From: JBBDYH01 sp040901795
GTDB taxonomy: Bacteria > Planctomycetota > Planctomycetia > Pirellulales > JALHPA01
Length of the DNA stretch: 64,000 nucleotides
Direction: 5' to 3'
Assembly: GCA_040901795.1 (NCBI GenBank)
Contig: JBBDYH010000090.1
Location: forward strand, 48,979 to 112,978
Shown piece by piece: positions 52,484 through 60,460 of this stretch; the stretch's first letter is position 1, and each line of letters begins with the position of its first letter. Under the pieces are notes generated by a model. That model was not told where the DNA came from. It saw only the letters and a list, made by a program, of their open reading frames with translations, and did no database searches. Both the position numbers and the translations under genes were made by a program.

Positions 52484-53242
52484 CGATGAACACGTCTCCA
52501 GGGGCGACCGATGAATCTTAGTCCGGACGTCGGAGCGAGGTCAACCCGCTGTGAGAATGACGAAGGCCGAAATCCGAATGTCGAAACAAATCCGAATGAC
52601 GAATGACGAAGGAACTCAGTTCGTCATTCGGGCTTCGTCATTGTTTCGTCATTCGGTACTTCGTCATTCGTCATTGAGAGCGACGCTACCACCGCCAAAA
52701 CGCGTGTCGGTTTCGATCGACGATCCATTCCAGGAAGCGCGCAAGAAAAATGCCCCGGCTTGGGCGAGCTAGGCGGAGCGCTCACCCAAGCCATGAGGGC
52801 ATCCTTACGGCCCAGGCAAGAGCCGAAGTGCTTCGTCACGCGCCGCCTGCGCGAACTACGCGGTTAAAGGTTATCGCTCACTGGGTAGGCCCCACCCGAA
52901 CGGAAGCGACGTTGCGAGTACGACCGTTCGATCCGCATTGCCGCAAACGCAAGCGACATGCCAAGGGCTGCGAGACAATGCTGCCGTTCCAGTCCCTTGA
53001 CCGTTAAGACATTCAGTAACAACACTTTGCAAGACGACGAGACGGCCAGCCCAGAGACGCGGGATACATCGCGCCGCGACGCGTGTGCTGCTTTGCCGGG
53101 CACCGTTCGTCGCGCGACCGTGCAGTGCGGCAAGAGGGGTGAGGGATGAGGGGTGAGCTGTCAGAGTCACCACTGACAATCACCTCTGAGCGACCACTCG
53201 CCACTCACAACTAACTACCCAACACCGTGCTACCATTCGCTC
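52484..53242. other. Gap before motB
   Basis: About 760 bases without a supported gene. It holds a low-complexity run of GACGAA/CATTCGTC units (about 52551-52680), an imperfect hairpin GGCTTGGGCGAGC/GCTCACCCAAGCC (52757-52792) and a run of short GGGTGAGG units near 53138-53158. Several short frames in it lack motifs and ribosome binding sites. Confidence 0.5.
52757..52792. repeat. Imperfect 13-bp hairpin
   Basis: GGCTTGGGCGAGC pairs with GCTCACCCAAGCC with one mismatch or G-U pair, across a ten-base loop. There is no T-run. Its role is unclear. Confidence 0.45.
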
Positions 53243-53977
53243 TTACTTCTTCTGAAGTATTCCAGTGTCGATCGTATTTACGCCCGGTTGGAGCTCAAGG
53301 ACCTCGTTGAGCATGAAGACGTCGATCTGAATATCGCGGTTTTTCTCGGCCAGCTTGGTTTCATCCATATTCCCCTCGGCGCGAACGATCCGAACCTGAA
53401 TCCGCTGAGCATCGATGCCTTGTTCGATGAGATACTCCATGATCAGCCGGCACTTCTGATAGACCAGGTCCGTGGCGTTTTGCGATGGCCTGAGCTTGCG
53501 GAAGAAATGCCGCTTCGCCTGTCCCCGGATCTCGATCAGGTTCAGCTTCCCCGCCACCGCTTCGACGACCTTATACAGCTCGTCGCGCGTCTCCCGGTCC
53601 AACTTCTCGCTCGTCGGCAGCTCATAGGTGGAACCCGGCAAATAAATCGTCACGCCGTCCGGAAACGTGGCATTCGGCTGGGGAACGGTCGATTTGGCGT
53701 TCTCGGTGGCGCCGCGCTCCCGATCCGGCGGCGCCGGAACATCGAACGCCGTCGGCAGACGCTTGGGGTGCGTCATCCAGGTCATTGGCCAATGTGCGCG
53801 CGTTGGGCCCAGCCAGTTTCGCAGCGAGCCCATCACCGCTTCGGTCTTCGGATTCTGGTTTTTGTCGCCGGCCATCGAATACATCACCACGAAGAACGCC
53901 ATCAGAATTGTGATCATGTCGGCATACGACATGACCCATTCCGCGATTCCTTCTTCACAATGGCATTTTTTCGACAT
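53243..53977 (-). CDS. MotB-like stator protein
   Basis: 244 residues from MSKKCHCEEG, a start preceded by GAGGA about ten bases upstream. A TTG at 54001 is an alternative start. A Cys/His-rich N-tip is followed by the membrane segment WVMSYADMITILMAFF with the conserved Asp that carries ions. The C-terminal part (about 115-235) is OmpA-like and would bind peptidoglycan. With MotA it forms the stator of the flagellar motor or a related MotAB-type energiser. Confidence 0.85.
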   Translation of the reverse strand: MSKKCHCEEGIAEWVMSYADMITILMAFFVVMYSMAGDKNQNPKTEAVMGSLRNWLGPTRAHWPMTWMTHPKRLPTAFDVPAPPDRERGATENAKSTVPQPNATFPDGVTIYLPGSTYELPTSEKLDRETRDELYKVVEAVAGKLNLIEIRGQAKRHFFRKLRPSQNATDLVYQKCRLIMEYLIEQGIDAQRIQVRIVRAEGNMDETKLAEKNRDIQIDVFMLNEVLELQPGVNTIDTGILQKK

Positions 53978-54004
53978 CAGGAGCCAGTCCTCGTTTTTCA
54001 ACTG

Positions 54005-54793
54005 TCACGCGGACATGTCGGCCAATTGCTTGCCGTGCGCCAGATACGGCGCCAGCTTCTGTGCGACCAGCCGGGGGCTGTCTCCGGCTTGAATGGCCAA
54101 CACTCCATCGAGGATGATTTCACGCGATACGACTTCCTCGTGACCCAAATAGGCGAGCTTCTCGGCACAAGGCAGGCAAACCATGTTGGCCACCGCCGCC
54201 CCGTACAGCGTGCCGACCAACGCCATCGCCATCGTCGGACCGATTGAGTCGGGGTCGTCCAGGTTTCCCAACATCAGGATCAATCCCAATAGCGTGGCGA
54301 TCATGCCAAACGCCGGTCCACAGCGCCCCATCATGTCGAACATCCGTTTCTCGACCGAAGCGCTGGTTTCAATATGGGCGATCTCTTTGCGAATCACTTG
54401 CTCGATCAGCTCAGGACGTGTGCCGTCCACGGCCATGCGCAGCCCCATCAAGAGCGTGGGGTTCACCACGTCGTTCACTCGGTTCTCAAGTGCCAACAAC
54501 CCTTCCTTGCGCGCGGTCTCGGCCAGCTTGACAAGCGTTTCGATCAGCCCGGCATGATTGGCGGGCTTGTTGAAGCAGAGCTTCATCATGACCTTCGGCA
54601 AACCCAGGAAGACCTTGAGCGGCACGGAGATCATGACGACGCAGAGGCCGCCGCCAAGCACCAGGATTGCCGCCGGGGGATCGATAAACTGCCCGAGCGA
54701 GACGGCGCTGCCACCGTGGCTGGCGGCCATGATCAGCGCGACCAACAGCAGCACGAAGCCGCCGATCAGACCGCCCAGCGTTCCAAGATCCAT
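54005..54793 (-). CDS. motA: MotA stator protein
   Basis: 262 residues with four predicted membrane helices (near 6-24, 38-55, 155-175, 190-208). MotA/TolQ/ExbB signatures include GGGLCVVMISVPL, AFGMIATLLGLILML and TMAMALVGTLYGA. It forms the ion channel of the stator together with MotB, whose gene follows after a few bases. No other flagellar genes are in the window. Confidence 0.92.
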   Translation of the reverse strand: MDLGTLGGLIGGFVLLLVALIMAASHGGSAVSLGQFIDPPAAILVLGGGLCVVMISVPLKVFLGLPKVMMKLCFNKPANHAGLIETLVKLAETARKEGLLALENRVNDVVNPTLLMGLRMAVDGTRPELIEQVIRKEIAHIETSASVEKRMFDMMGRCGPAFGMIATLLGLILMLGNLDDPDSIGPTMAMALVGTLYGAAVANMVCLPCAEKLAYLGHEEVVSREIILDGVLAIQAGDSPRLVAQKLAPYLAHGKQLADMSA

Positions 54794-55039
54794 GCGACAG
54801 AGCCTCTAGCTCGGACGATTCACGTAGCGAGTGCGTATTCACGTAGGCTGGGCCGAGTCCGCACGTTGCCACGCCCACGCGATACGTAACCATAGGTCGC
54901 GCCGATAGTTTGCGGCGTTCTCAGGCCACGACTTGCGCCTCTGAAGAGCTATCGGCACGTGCGCTGCGTCCGCTTTGCCGATTAAACGCTAAAGGCAGTA
55001 TAAACGGGAAAAATGGGTCGAGTTGGCAGACTTTACTGA
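54794..55039. other. Spacer between motA and the NYN gene
   Basis: About 245 bases, all transcribed in the same direction on both sides. It should carry the promoter of motA-motB. No hairpin with a T-run and no gene are seen. Confidence 0.4.
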
Positions 55040-55567
55040 TCATTTCGGCGGATTGGCGGCTCCCGGCTCATCGATCTTGAACTGCCGCAGCCAGAATTCC
55101 ACTTCGCCCGGCGAGAAGGGCCCCTCCGGCTTGACGGTCTCCGTTGAGGAAGGCGCCGATCGTTCCAGGCGGGTCTGCATTAGCTCACGAAACCAGCGAT
55201 CACTGTCGATGGCGGAGGCTCGTCGCCGCTTCGCGGCACGCTGCAACCGATGATCGCTCGACACCACAATCAGCTTCCGTGGCGCGGAATGCCTCGTGAT
55301 CAAGTCCTCAATCATGCTGTCGGCGTCTTCGTGCCGGGACGCGAAATAAACAGTCATTCCGTGGTGGTCAAGCTGTCGCGACAGACCCCACGGTGGATCA
55401 TGTGCGTCAAAAACGATCGCCGTGCGGCCCAGCTCTTCCGCCGAGAGCGATTCGGCGAGCACGTTTAACAGCGCCTCGCGCGAGCGCGCGAGCGAGCCTG
55501 GGCCGCGACCCTGGCCCAGAATCCCGGTGGCATGCAGCAAGTTGTAGCCATCGATCAAGAGCGACAT
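55040..55567 (-). CDS. NYN-domain RNase-like protein (YacP type)
   Basis: 175 residues. It matches the PIN-like NYN fold: LLIDGYNLLHA at the start, then IVFDAHDPP, DADSMIEDLI and VVSSDHRLQRAAKR. The conserved acidic residues fit a metal-dependent ribonuclease, and YacP relatives act in RNA processing. The substrate here is unknown. The gene stands alone. Confidence 0.85.
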   Translation of the reverse strand: MSLLIDGYNLLHATGILGQGRGPGSLARSREALLNVLAESLSAEELGRTAIVFDAHDPPWGLSRQLDHHGMTVYFASRHEDADSMIEDLITRHSAPRKLIVVSSDHRLQRAAKRRRASAIDSDRWFRELMQTRLERSAPSSTETVKPEGPFSPGEVEFWLRQFKIDEPGAANPPK

Positions 55568-56051
55568 GGCGTTCTTAGTTGGAGTTCACGCTTTAGCGCG
55601 TCCGTCGTAAGTCTATCGAGCCGTAGGGTGGGACGAGCCCGCCGCGGGCGACGGCCCACCATGAGCGCGGCGACCTTGAACTACTTCATCTGACGAACGC
55701 GAGCGAAACACTCCAGGTAATTGATCCTCCGTTAGTCTATCGAGCAGCGCCTCAGGAGGCACATGCGGAGAACCGCCGATTGCCCCCAAACCGCACTTTT
55801 TTGAAGGCTGCCCGGCCACCGCTTGTCAAGCCCCGAAATCAAAAAGAAATGGCGCACAGGCGTCGCTGTAACCGCCTGTCAGCAATGAACTTACAGTGTT
55901 CACTTGTTTTCATTCATGCCGCCTACCTACGATGGATCTGTGCTCGTTATGAACCACCTTCGTCGGTCAGAAATACCCGCTCTCGCGCGGGTACGAAGAT
56001 GCACGCGAGTCCGCTCCGCCGCGACATCCGGCGAGCAGAGAGGGAAGACGT
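55568..56051. other. Gap between the NYN gene and the HELGH protein
   Basis: About 480 bases between divergent genes. A small hairpin ACCCGC-TCTCGC-GCGGGT lies near 55976-55993. Short open frames have no support. I see no tRNA or other RNA gene. Confidence 0.45.
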
Positions 56052-56780
56052 ATGAGCTATCATCCACAGTTGCACTTAGGGGGCCGATCACCAAATCGAT
56101 TAGACCAATTCAACACGGTAGCACGCGCGCGTAACGCACGCGTGCGAGTGCCGTTGAGCAAACGCGCCCGAATGGCGCAAGCGAACGACCGCCTGCCGTT
56201 TGTTCCTCCGGAGGATTGGCACGAGCCGCGCGACGACGACGCGCATGGTTATCGATTTGTCGTTCAACCATCGGGAGACGGCTTTCGACATGTGCTGACG
56301 CCTGACGAGGTGCGAGATCGCCTGGAGATCTTTCCCGAGCGGTTCCTCAAGCCACTGGAGGTGGTGCAATTCAGCCGCATGACACGGAAGAAGCAGAGCT
56401 TCCCATGCTACGGGATGCAGTGGGGCTCGAGCATTTATTTGTATCCCATCGAGGACAATCTGACGGAGTTCTACACAGCGCCGCCCAAGCCCTCACAAGT
56501 CAATGAGGCGCGGATGTACGGCGGCCGCTGGGTTCATGAGGCGCCGGACGTCTGGAAGCTGGTCTGGACCGAGCGCGCCGTCAAGGATTTCTATCTGAAT
56601 AACATCCTGATCCATGAGCTCGGCCACTTGCTCGACGATCGTAACTCGCGGACGGTTGATCGCGAGCGATACGCGGAGTGGTTCGCTTTGGAGTACGGCT
56701 ACAAGCCGACACGCCGGCAGTGGATGGGCGAACCAAGGGTCGTGCAGCGTCGGCACGCGAAAAAGCGTCTACGAACTTAG
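56052..56780 (+). CDS. Small putative zinc metalloprotease-like protein (HELGH)
   Basis: 242 residues. I do not recognise a named family. The notable feature is LIHELGHLLDDRNSR near residues 195-209, a HExxH zinc-site motif, followed about 17 residues later by ERYAEWFALEYG, which could supply the third ligand as in gluzincins. A basic N-terminus and a GYRFVVQPSGDG segment precede it. No signal peptide is seen, so it is probably cytoplasmic. AGAGGGAAG lies just before the start and supports it. Confidence 0.65.
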   Translation: MSYHPQLHLGGRSPNRLDQFNTVARARNARVRVPLSKRARMAQANDRLPFVPPEDWHEPRDDDAHGYRFVVQPSGDGFRHVLTPDEVRDRLEIFPERFLKPLEVVQFSRMTRKKQSFPCYGMQWGSSIYLYPIEDNLTEFYTAPPKPSQVNEARMYGGRWVHEAPDVWKLVWTERAVKDFYLNNILIHELGHLLDDRNSRTVDRERYAEWFALEYGYKPTRRQWMGEPRVVQRRHAKKRLRT

Positions 56781-56796
56781 CCGCCGGGTCAGCCAC

Positions 56797-57759
56797 CTAC
56801 TGGATCTGCTTCCGCAGGAACTGCAAATCCCGCTCGGCGGCGGCGAGGCTGTTCTCAAACCGGTCGGCCTTGGTCGATCCACCCGGATCGTATTCGATGT
56901 GCAGCGAGAGGGGACCTGCGAAAGAAATCTTCGCCAGCAGGGCGAAGAAATCGTTCCAGCGGACCATCCCTTCACCGAGCGGGACCCACCGCGTGCGCCA
57001 CTCGCCGCCGCTCTTTTCCCACACGAAATCCTTAATCGCCACCATGACCAGTCGCGGCGCAAGCCGTGCCAGGCCGAGCTTCCAGCCGTGGTTGCCTCCT
57101 TCGATCGTCGCCTGCGCCGGGTCGAAGTAAAAGCCGACTTGTTTCGGGTCCATCCCGCCGAGCAGTTCCCACGAGTCCCAGAGCGCCCCACCGACAGAGG
57201 GGCCAGAATGGTTGTGAAAGCCGGCGACCAGGCCGGCGCGCCCGCTGAGCGCGAGAAGTGCCTTAAGTTGTGTTCGCGTCGCATCGAGCTGAGCGCGCCA
57301 CTTCGCCACGTCGTCGTAACGGTAGTAACCCAGCTTGAAATAGCCGATGCCTAGTTTGCCGGCGGCGGCGAATGTCTTAGCGGCCGCGGGATCCTCGGCC
57401 GACGTCAGACCAGTGGAAATCATCGGCACGTTCAATCCCTCGTCATGAAACGCCGCGACCGCCTTGGGAAGATCCTCCGTGACTCGCTCGGGGAGCACCA
57501 GCCCACCCGGACGAACTGTGAGGTCCGGGCCGTCGATCTTGAGCTGCCGCAACATGCCCGCCACGTCGCTGTAGCTATAACCGAAGTCGTCGAGATGATC
57601 GGTAAAGAGGCAGATTCGGTCAACCAATGGGACCGCAGTTCTGACGCTTGGTGAAGATGGCGCTTCGTCCCTTGTCTGTACGGCAAATGCAGAACGCATT
57701 GATGTCAGACAGGCCCATGAGGGAGCCGCAATCGCGGCCAGAAACTTTCTACGTTTCAT
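56797..57759 (-). CDS. Exported sugar phosphate isomerase/epimerase-like protein
   Basis: 320 residues. The N-terminus MKRRKFLAAIAAPSWA is a Tat- or Sec-type signal. The rest fits the xylose isomerase-like TIM barrel (AP endonuclease 2 family), with VAGFHNHSGPS, GFYFDPAQATIEGGNHGWK and GEGMVRW near the active site and metal ligands. The substrate is unknown; planctomycetes have many such secreted relatives. Its start overlaps the larE stop by four bases (ATGA), so the two are coupled. Confidence 0.85.
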   Translation of the reverse strand: MKRRKFLAAIAAPSWACLTSMRSAFAVQTRDEAPSSPSVRTAVPLVDRICLFTDHLDDFGYSYSDVAGMLRQLKIDGPDLTVRPGGLVLPERVTEDLPKAVAAFHDEGLNVPMISTGLTSAEDPAAAKTFAAAGKLGIGYFKLGYYRYDDVAKWRAQLDATRTQLKALLALSGRAGLVAGFHNHSGPSVGGALWDSWELLGGMDPKQVGFYFDPAQATIEGGNHGWKLGLARLAPRLVMVAIKDFVWEKSGGEWRTRWVPLGEGMVRWNDFFALLAKISFAGPLSLHIEYDPGGSTKADRFENSLAAAERDLQFLRKQIQ

Positions 57760-58592
57760 AGCGACTTGATCTGAATGAGCGGCAGGGCCTCGTTGTGGCT
57801 GCCAGAGCGGAAGCCGGCGAGGTCCAGCGTCACGTATTTGAAACCAAGTCGCCTCAGCGTTTCAAGTAACCCGCTTCGCACGTCCGGCCCGGCAAGCCGG
57901 CTGATCGACTCGGCCGGCACTTCCAGCCGTGCCAGATCACCACGATGGTACCGCACGCGAACCGTGTGCAGGCCCAATTCGCGGAGGTATTGCTCGGCGC
58001 GGTCAATCATCGCCAGGCGCTCGGGTGTGACCTCTTCGCCGTAGGCCACTCGGCTGGAGAGACAGGGCGAGGCCGGCTTGTCCCACACCGGCAACTTCCA
58101 GGCGGCGGCCAACACGCGGACATCCTGCTTGGTAAGTCCGCATTCGACCAGCGGACTCCGCACGCGATGTTCCTGGGCGGCACTCATGCCGGGGCGGTAG
58201 TCGCCCAGATCATCAGCGTTGGCGCCATTGACGATCATCGCCAGACCGAGCCGCGCCGCCACCGGCTCGAGCTGCGTATAAAGTTCAGTTTTGCAGTGGT
58301 AACACCGGTCCGGAGCATTCCGGAGATAACTCGGTTGGGCGAACTCAGCAGTCTCGATAATCTCGTGACGAATGCCAATCAGCCGGGCCAGCTCCCGCGC
58401 CTCGTCCAATTCACCGGACGCCAGGCTCGCACTTGTTCCCGTCACGGCGACCGCCCGATCGCCCAGCGCTAATTGTGCCGCCTTGGCAACCACCGTGCTG
58501 TCCACCCCCGCCGAGAACGCAACTAGACAGCTTCCGTAAGCACGAAGCGTTTCGAGCAGGAGGTCGCGATTCGGTGGAAGGGACTTTGTCAT
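57756..58592 (-). CDS. larE: Sacrificial sulfur transferase LarE
   Basis: 278 residues from MTKSLPPNRDL; the longer frame starts in a purine-rich repeat. The PP-loop VAFSAGVDSTVVAKA binds ATP. The segment DKPASPCLSSRVAYGEE carries the Cys that LarE donates as a sulfur source, and RCYHCK is another Cys pair. LarE adds sulfur to the nickel-pincer nucleotide after LarB has acted. larB lies about 25 kb away on the other strand. Confidence 0.92.
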   Translation of the reverse strand: MTKSLPPNRDLLLETLRAYGSCLVAFSAGVDSTVVAKAAQLALGDRAVAVTGTSASLASGELDEARELARLIGIRHEIIETAEFAQPSYLRNAPDRCYHCKTELYTQLEPVAARLGLAMIVNGANADDLGDYRPGMSAAQEHRVRSPLVECGLTKQDVRVLAAAWKLPVWDKPASPCLSSRVAYGEEVTPERLAMIDRAEQYLRELGLHTVRVRYHRGDLARLEVPAESISRLAGPDVRSGLLETLRRLGFKYVTLDLAGFRSGSHNEALPLIQIKSL

Positions 58593-58604
58593 TGAACGCT
58601 TTAT

Positions 58605-58730
58605 TAAAGGAGATAGGGAGATGCGGAGGGAGATAGGGGGATAAGCCAAAGCTCGAGGCCAGTGCTCGATTCATCCCCTCATCGCAATTCTCATCCCCCT
58701 ATCTCCTGGTTCATTCCCCTAACTCCTTGG
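58605..58730. repeat. Purine and pyrimidine simple repeats
   Basis: GGAGATAGGGAGATGCGGAG-type units (58607-58640) are followed by complementary CCCCTATCTCC and CATCCCTTCATCTCC units (58670-58745). The two tracts can pair imperfectly. They lie between larE and the UVR-motif gene. Confidence 0.55.
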
Positions 58731-59537
58731 TCATCCCTTCATCTCCTCATTTGGCGCCCCCGTCTCCCGCACGGCGTTGATCTCATCGCGGATCCGTGCC
58801 GCATCCTCGAACCGCTCCTCGGCGATCGCGCTGTCCAATTCGGCACGCAGTTGCGCAAGCCGGTCCGACGAGACGTAGGCTTCCGCCGCGGTCGGCTGCC
58901 GCTCGCCGAGCTTCTTCAACCACCTTTGGAGGTGCACAAGCTCGGAGCAGTGCTTGGCGCGGTGCATCTGATCGTAGTTGGCCAGGAATTCCTTAATCTG
59001 CGCAATGCCGTGCTCAACGACCTTTCGGGCGGCATCGATTTGGCGGAGCTCGACCAAGGGAGTGGCCACCGCCTTGGTGTGCATCATGGTGACATAGGGA
59101 CGCCACTGATCGAACTGCAGCTTGTCCCGCTCGCGGCGGGCGTGGTCGCGAACGAATGCAAACAGCTCCAGATTCCGCCTGGTGTCGCGCGCACACAGCT
59201 CGAACCGCCGCAAGTGCCAAAAGCTCAGATAGCGATGATAGTATTGCACTCCCTCGCGCAACAGCTCGGCGCAATCTTCCGGCTCCAGCAAAAATGGCGA
59301 TGCATCCGGGTTCGCCGCGTCGTGCGACCGTTGTTGGGCCTGGTAGTAATCCAGCCACGATTCATGGCCTTCCGGACGCAGACCATCGGGACGCCCATGA
59401 AACTGCATCTGCATCAGGCCCAGGTCGATCCGCAGTTGAATTCTCTCCTCGCCGTCGTCACCCCGAACGATGCGCACGCTGGTCGCCTCCGGCTCATACG
59501 GCCAGCCTGACAGGATATGAGTGATGTCCTTGGACAC
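58731..59537 (-). CDS. UVR-motif protein of unknown function
   Basis: 268 residues. The C-terminal part (about 225-260) has the UvrB/UvrC-type motif LRAELDSAIAEERFEDAARI. The middle is helical (LLREGVQYYHRYLSFWHLRRF, VRDHARRERDKLQFDQWRPY). UVR motifs mediate protein binding, in nucleotide excision repair and also in kinase adaptors such as McsA. The rest of the protein is a planctomycete-type conserved region whose role I cannot name. Confidence 0.75.
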   Translation of the reverse strand: MSKDITHILSGWPYEPEATSVRIVRGDDGEERIQLRIDLGLMQMQFHGRPDGLRPEGHESWLDYYQAQQRSHDAANPDASPFLLEPEDCAELLREGVQYYHRYLSFWHLRRFELCARDTRRNLELFAFVRDHARRERDKLQFDQWRPYVTMMHTKAVATPLVELRQIDAARKVVEHGIAQIKEFLANYDQMHRAKHCSELVHLQRWLKKLGERQPTAAEAYVSSDRLAQLRAELDSAIAEERFEDAARIRDEINAVRETGAPNEEMKG

Positions 59538-59611
59538 GGGAATTCCAGAGTTGCGCGGAGCAGGAAACGCTGCCGAAACCGATGCCTCTCTCTATCCTAG
59601 GCAGCGGGGTT

Positions 59612-59668
59612 AGTGTAGTCATCACGCTCCGCGTGATGATTCTTCATGCGGAGCGTGAAGACTACACT
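59612..59668. repeat. 57-bp palindrome flanking the transposase gene, left copy
   Basis: The outer arms AGTGTAGTC and GACTACACT enclose two smaller palindromes, ATCACGC-TCC-GCGTGAT and CTTCATGC-GGA-GCGTGAAG. The arms pair over 21 bases with one mismatch. It differs at one base from the copy at 60404-60460. Confidence 0.95.
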
Positions 59669-59733
59669 GGTCCAATCCGGCAAGAGTATACTATCCGAGA
59701 ACTGCACTGCGTAAAGACACGCTCGGATGAACT

Positions 59734-60405
59734 ATGAATGAACCCCTTCGCGACCGGATTCAGGTGTTCGATCCGAAGCAGGATTATGCCATCGTCGAAC
59801 GGCGACTGCCACATTGGTCTCAGTCAGGCACGTTGGCGTTCATTACATGGCGCACTTGGGACTCGATTCCCGCGAATGTTCTGGCGGAATGGCTAGCGCT
59901 GCGCAACGCGTGGCTGCGGCGGCATGGCATCGATCCGGAGGGGGCGAATTGGCGGACGGCGCTGAACAAGCTGGACGTTCACCAGGCGTTGGAGTTTCGG
60001 TTAATGATCTCGGATCGTTGGAATGACCACTTAGATGCTTGCCATGGCGAGTGCGTACTGCGCCGGCCCGAGCTGGCTGGCGAGGTGGCAAGCAGCCTGA
60101 CGCATTTCGATCAAGAGCGCTACGACCTTACCGATTTCGTGGTGATGCCCAACCATGTGCATTTGCTGGTGGCCTTTCCCGATGAACAGTCGATGCTGAA
60201 TCAGTGCGAATCATGGAAGCATTACACAGCCGTGAAAACCAACCGTGCTTTGGGGCGAAACGGCCGCTTCTGGCAGCAAGACGGCTTCGATCATCTGGTG
60301 CGAACAGTCCAGCAATTTGAGTACTATCGGCAGTACATTGCCGACAATCCACGTCGGGCGCGGCTGGGCGAGGGCGAGTATATTCATCTGTCGAAACAGA
60401 TCTAG
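59734..60405 (+). CDS. REP-associated Y1 transposase (RAYT)
   Basis: 223 residues. It belongs to the Y1-type transposases related to IS200/IS605 TnpA. The HUH-type motif is seen in VVMPNHVHLLV near residues 138-148, and the C-terminal YIADNPRRARL fits the YIxxNP signature with the nucleophilic Tyr. FWQQDGFDHLVR is a further family motif. Such proteins act on REP palindromes, cutting and joining single-stranded DNA. It is bracketed by two near-identical 57-bp palindromes, and its stop codon lies inside the right one. Confidence 0.93.
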   Translation: MNEPLRDRIQVFDPKQDYAIVERRLPHWSQSGTLAFITWRTWDSIPANVLAEWLALRNAWLRRHGIDPEGANWRTALNKLDVHQALEFRLMISDRWNDHLDACHGECVLRRPELAGEVASSLTHFDQERYDLTDFVVMPNHVHLLVAFPDEQSMLNQCESWKHYTAVKTNRALGRNGRFWQQDGFDHLVRTVQQFEYYRQYIADNPRRARLGEGEYIHLSKQI

Positions 60406-60460
60406 TGTAGTCATCACGCTCCGCGTGATGATTCTTCACGCGGAGCGTGAAGACTACACT
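60404..60460. repeat. 57-bp palindrome flanking the transposase gene, right copy
   Basis: This copy is identical to the left copy except for one base (CTTCACGC in place of CTTCATGC). The first two bases belong to the TAG stop of the transposase, and its last base is the end of the DUF4912 gene. Confidence 0.95.
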
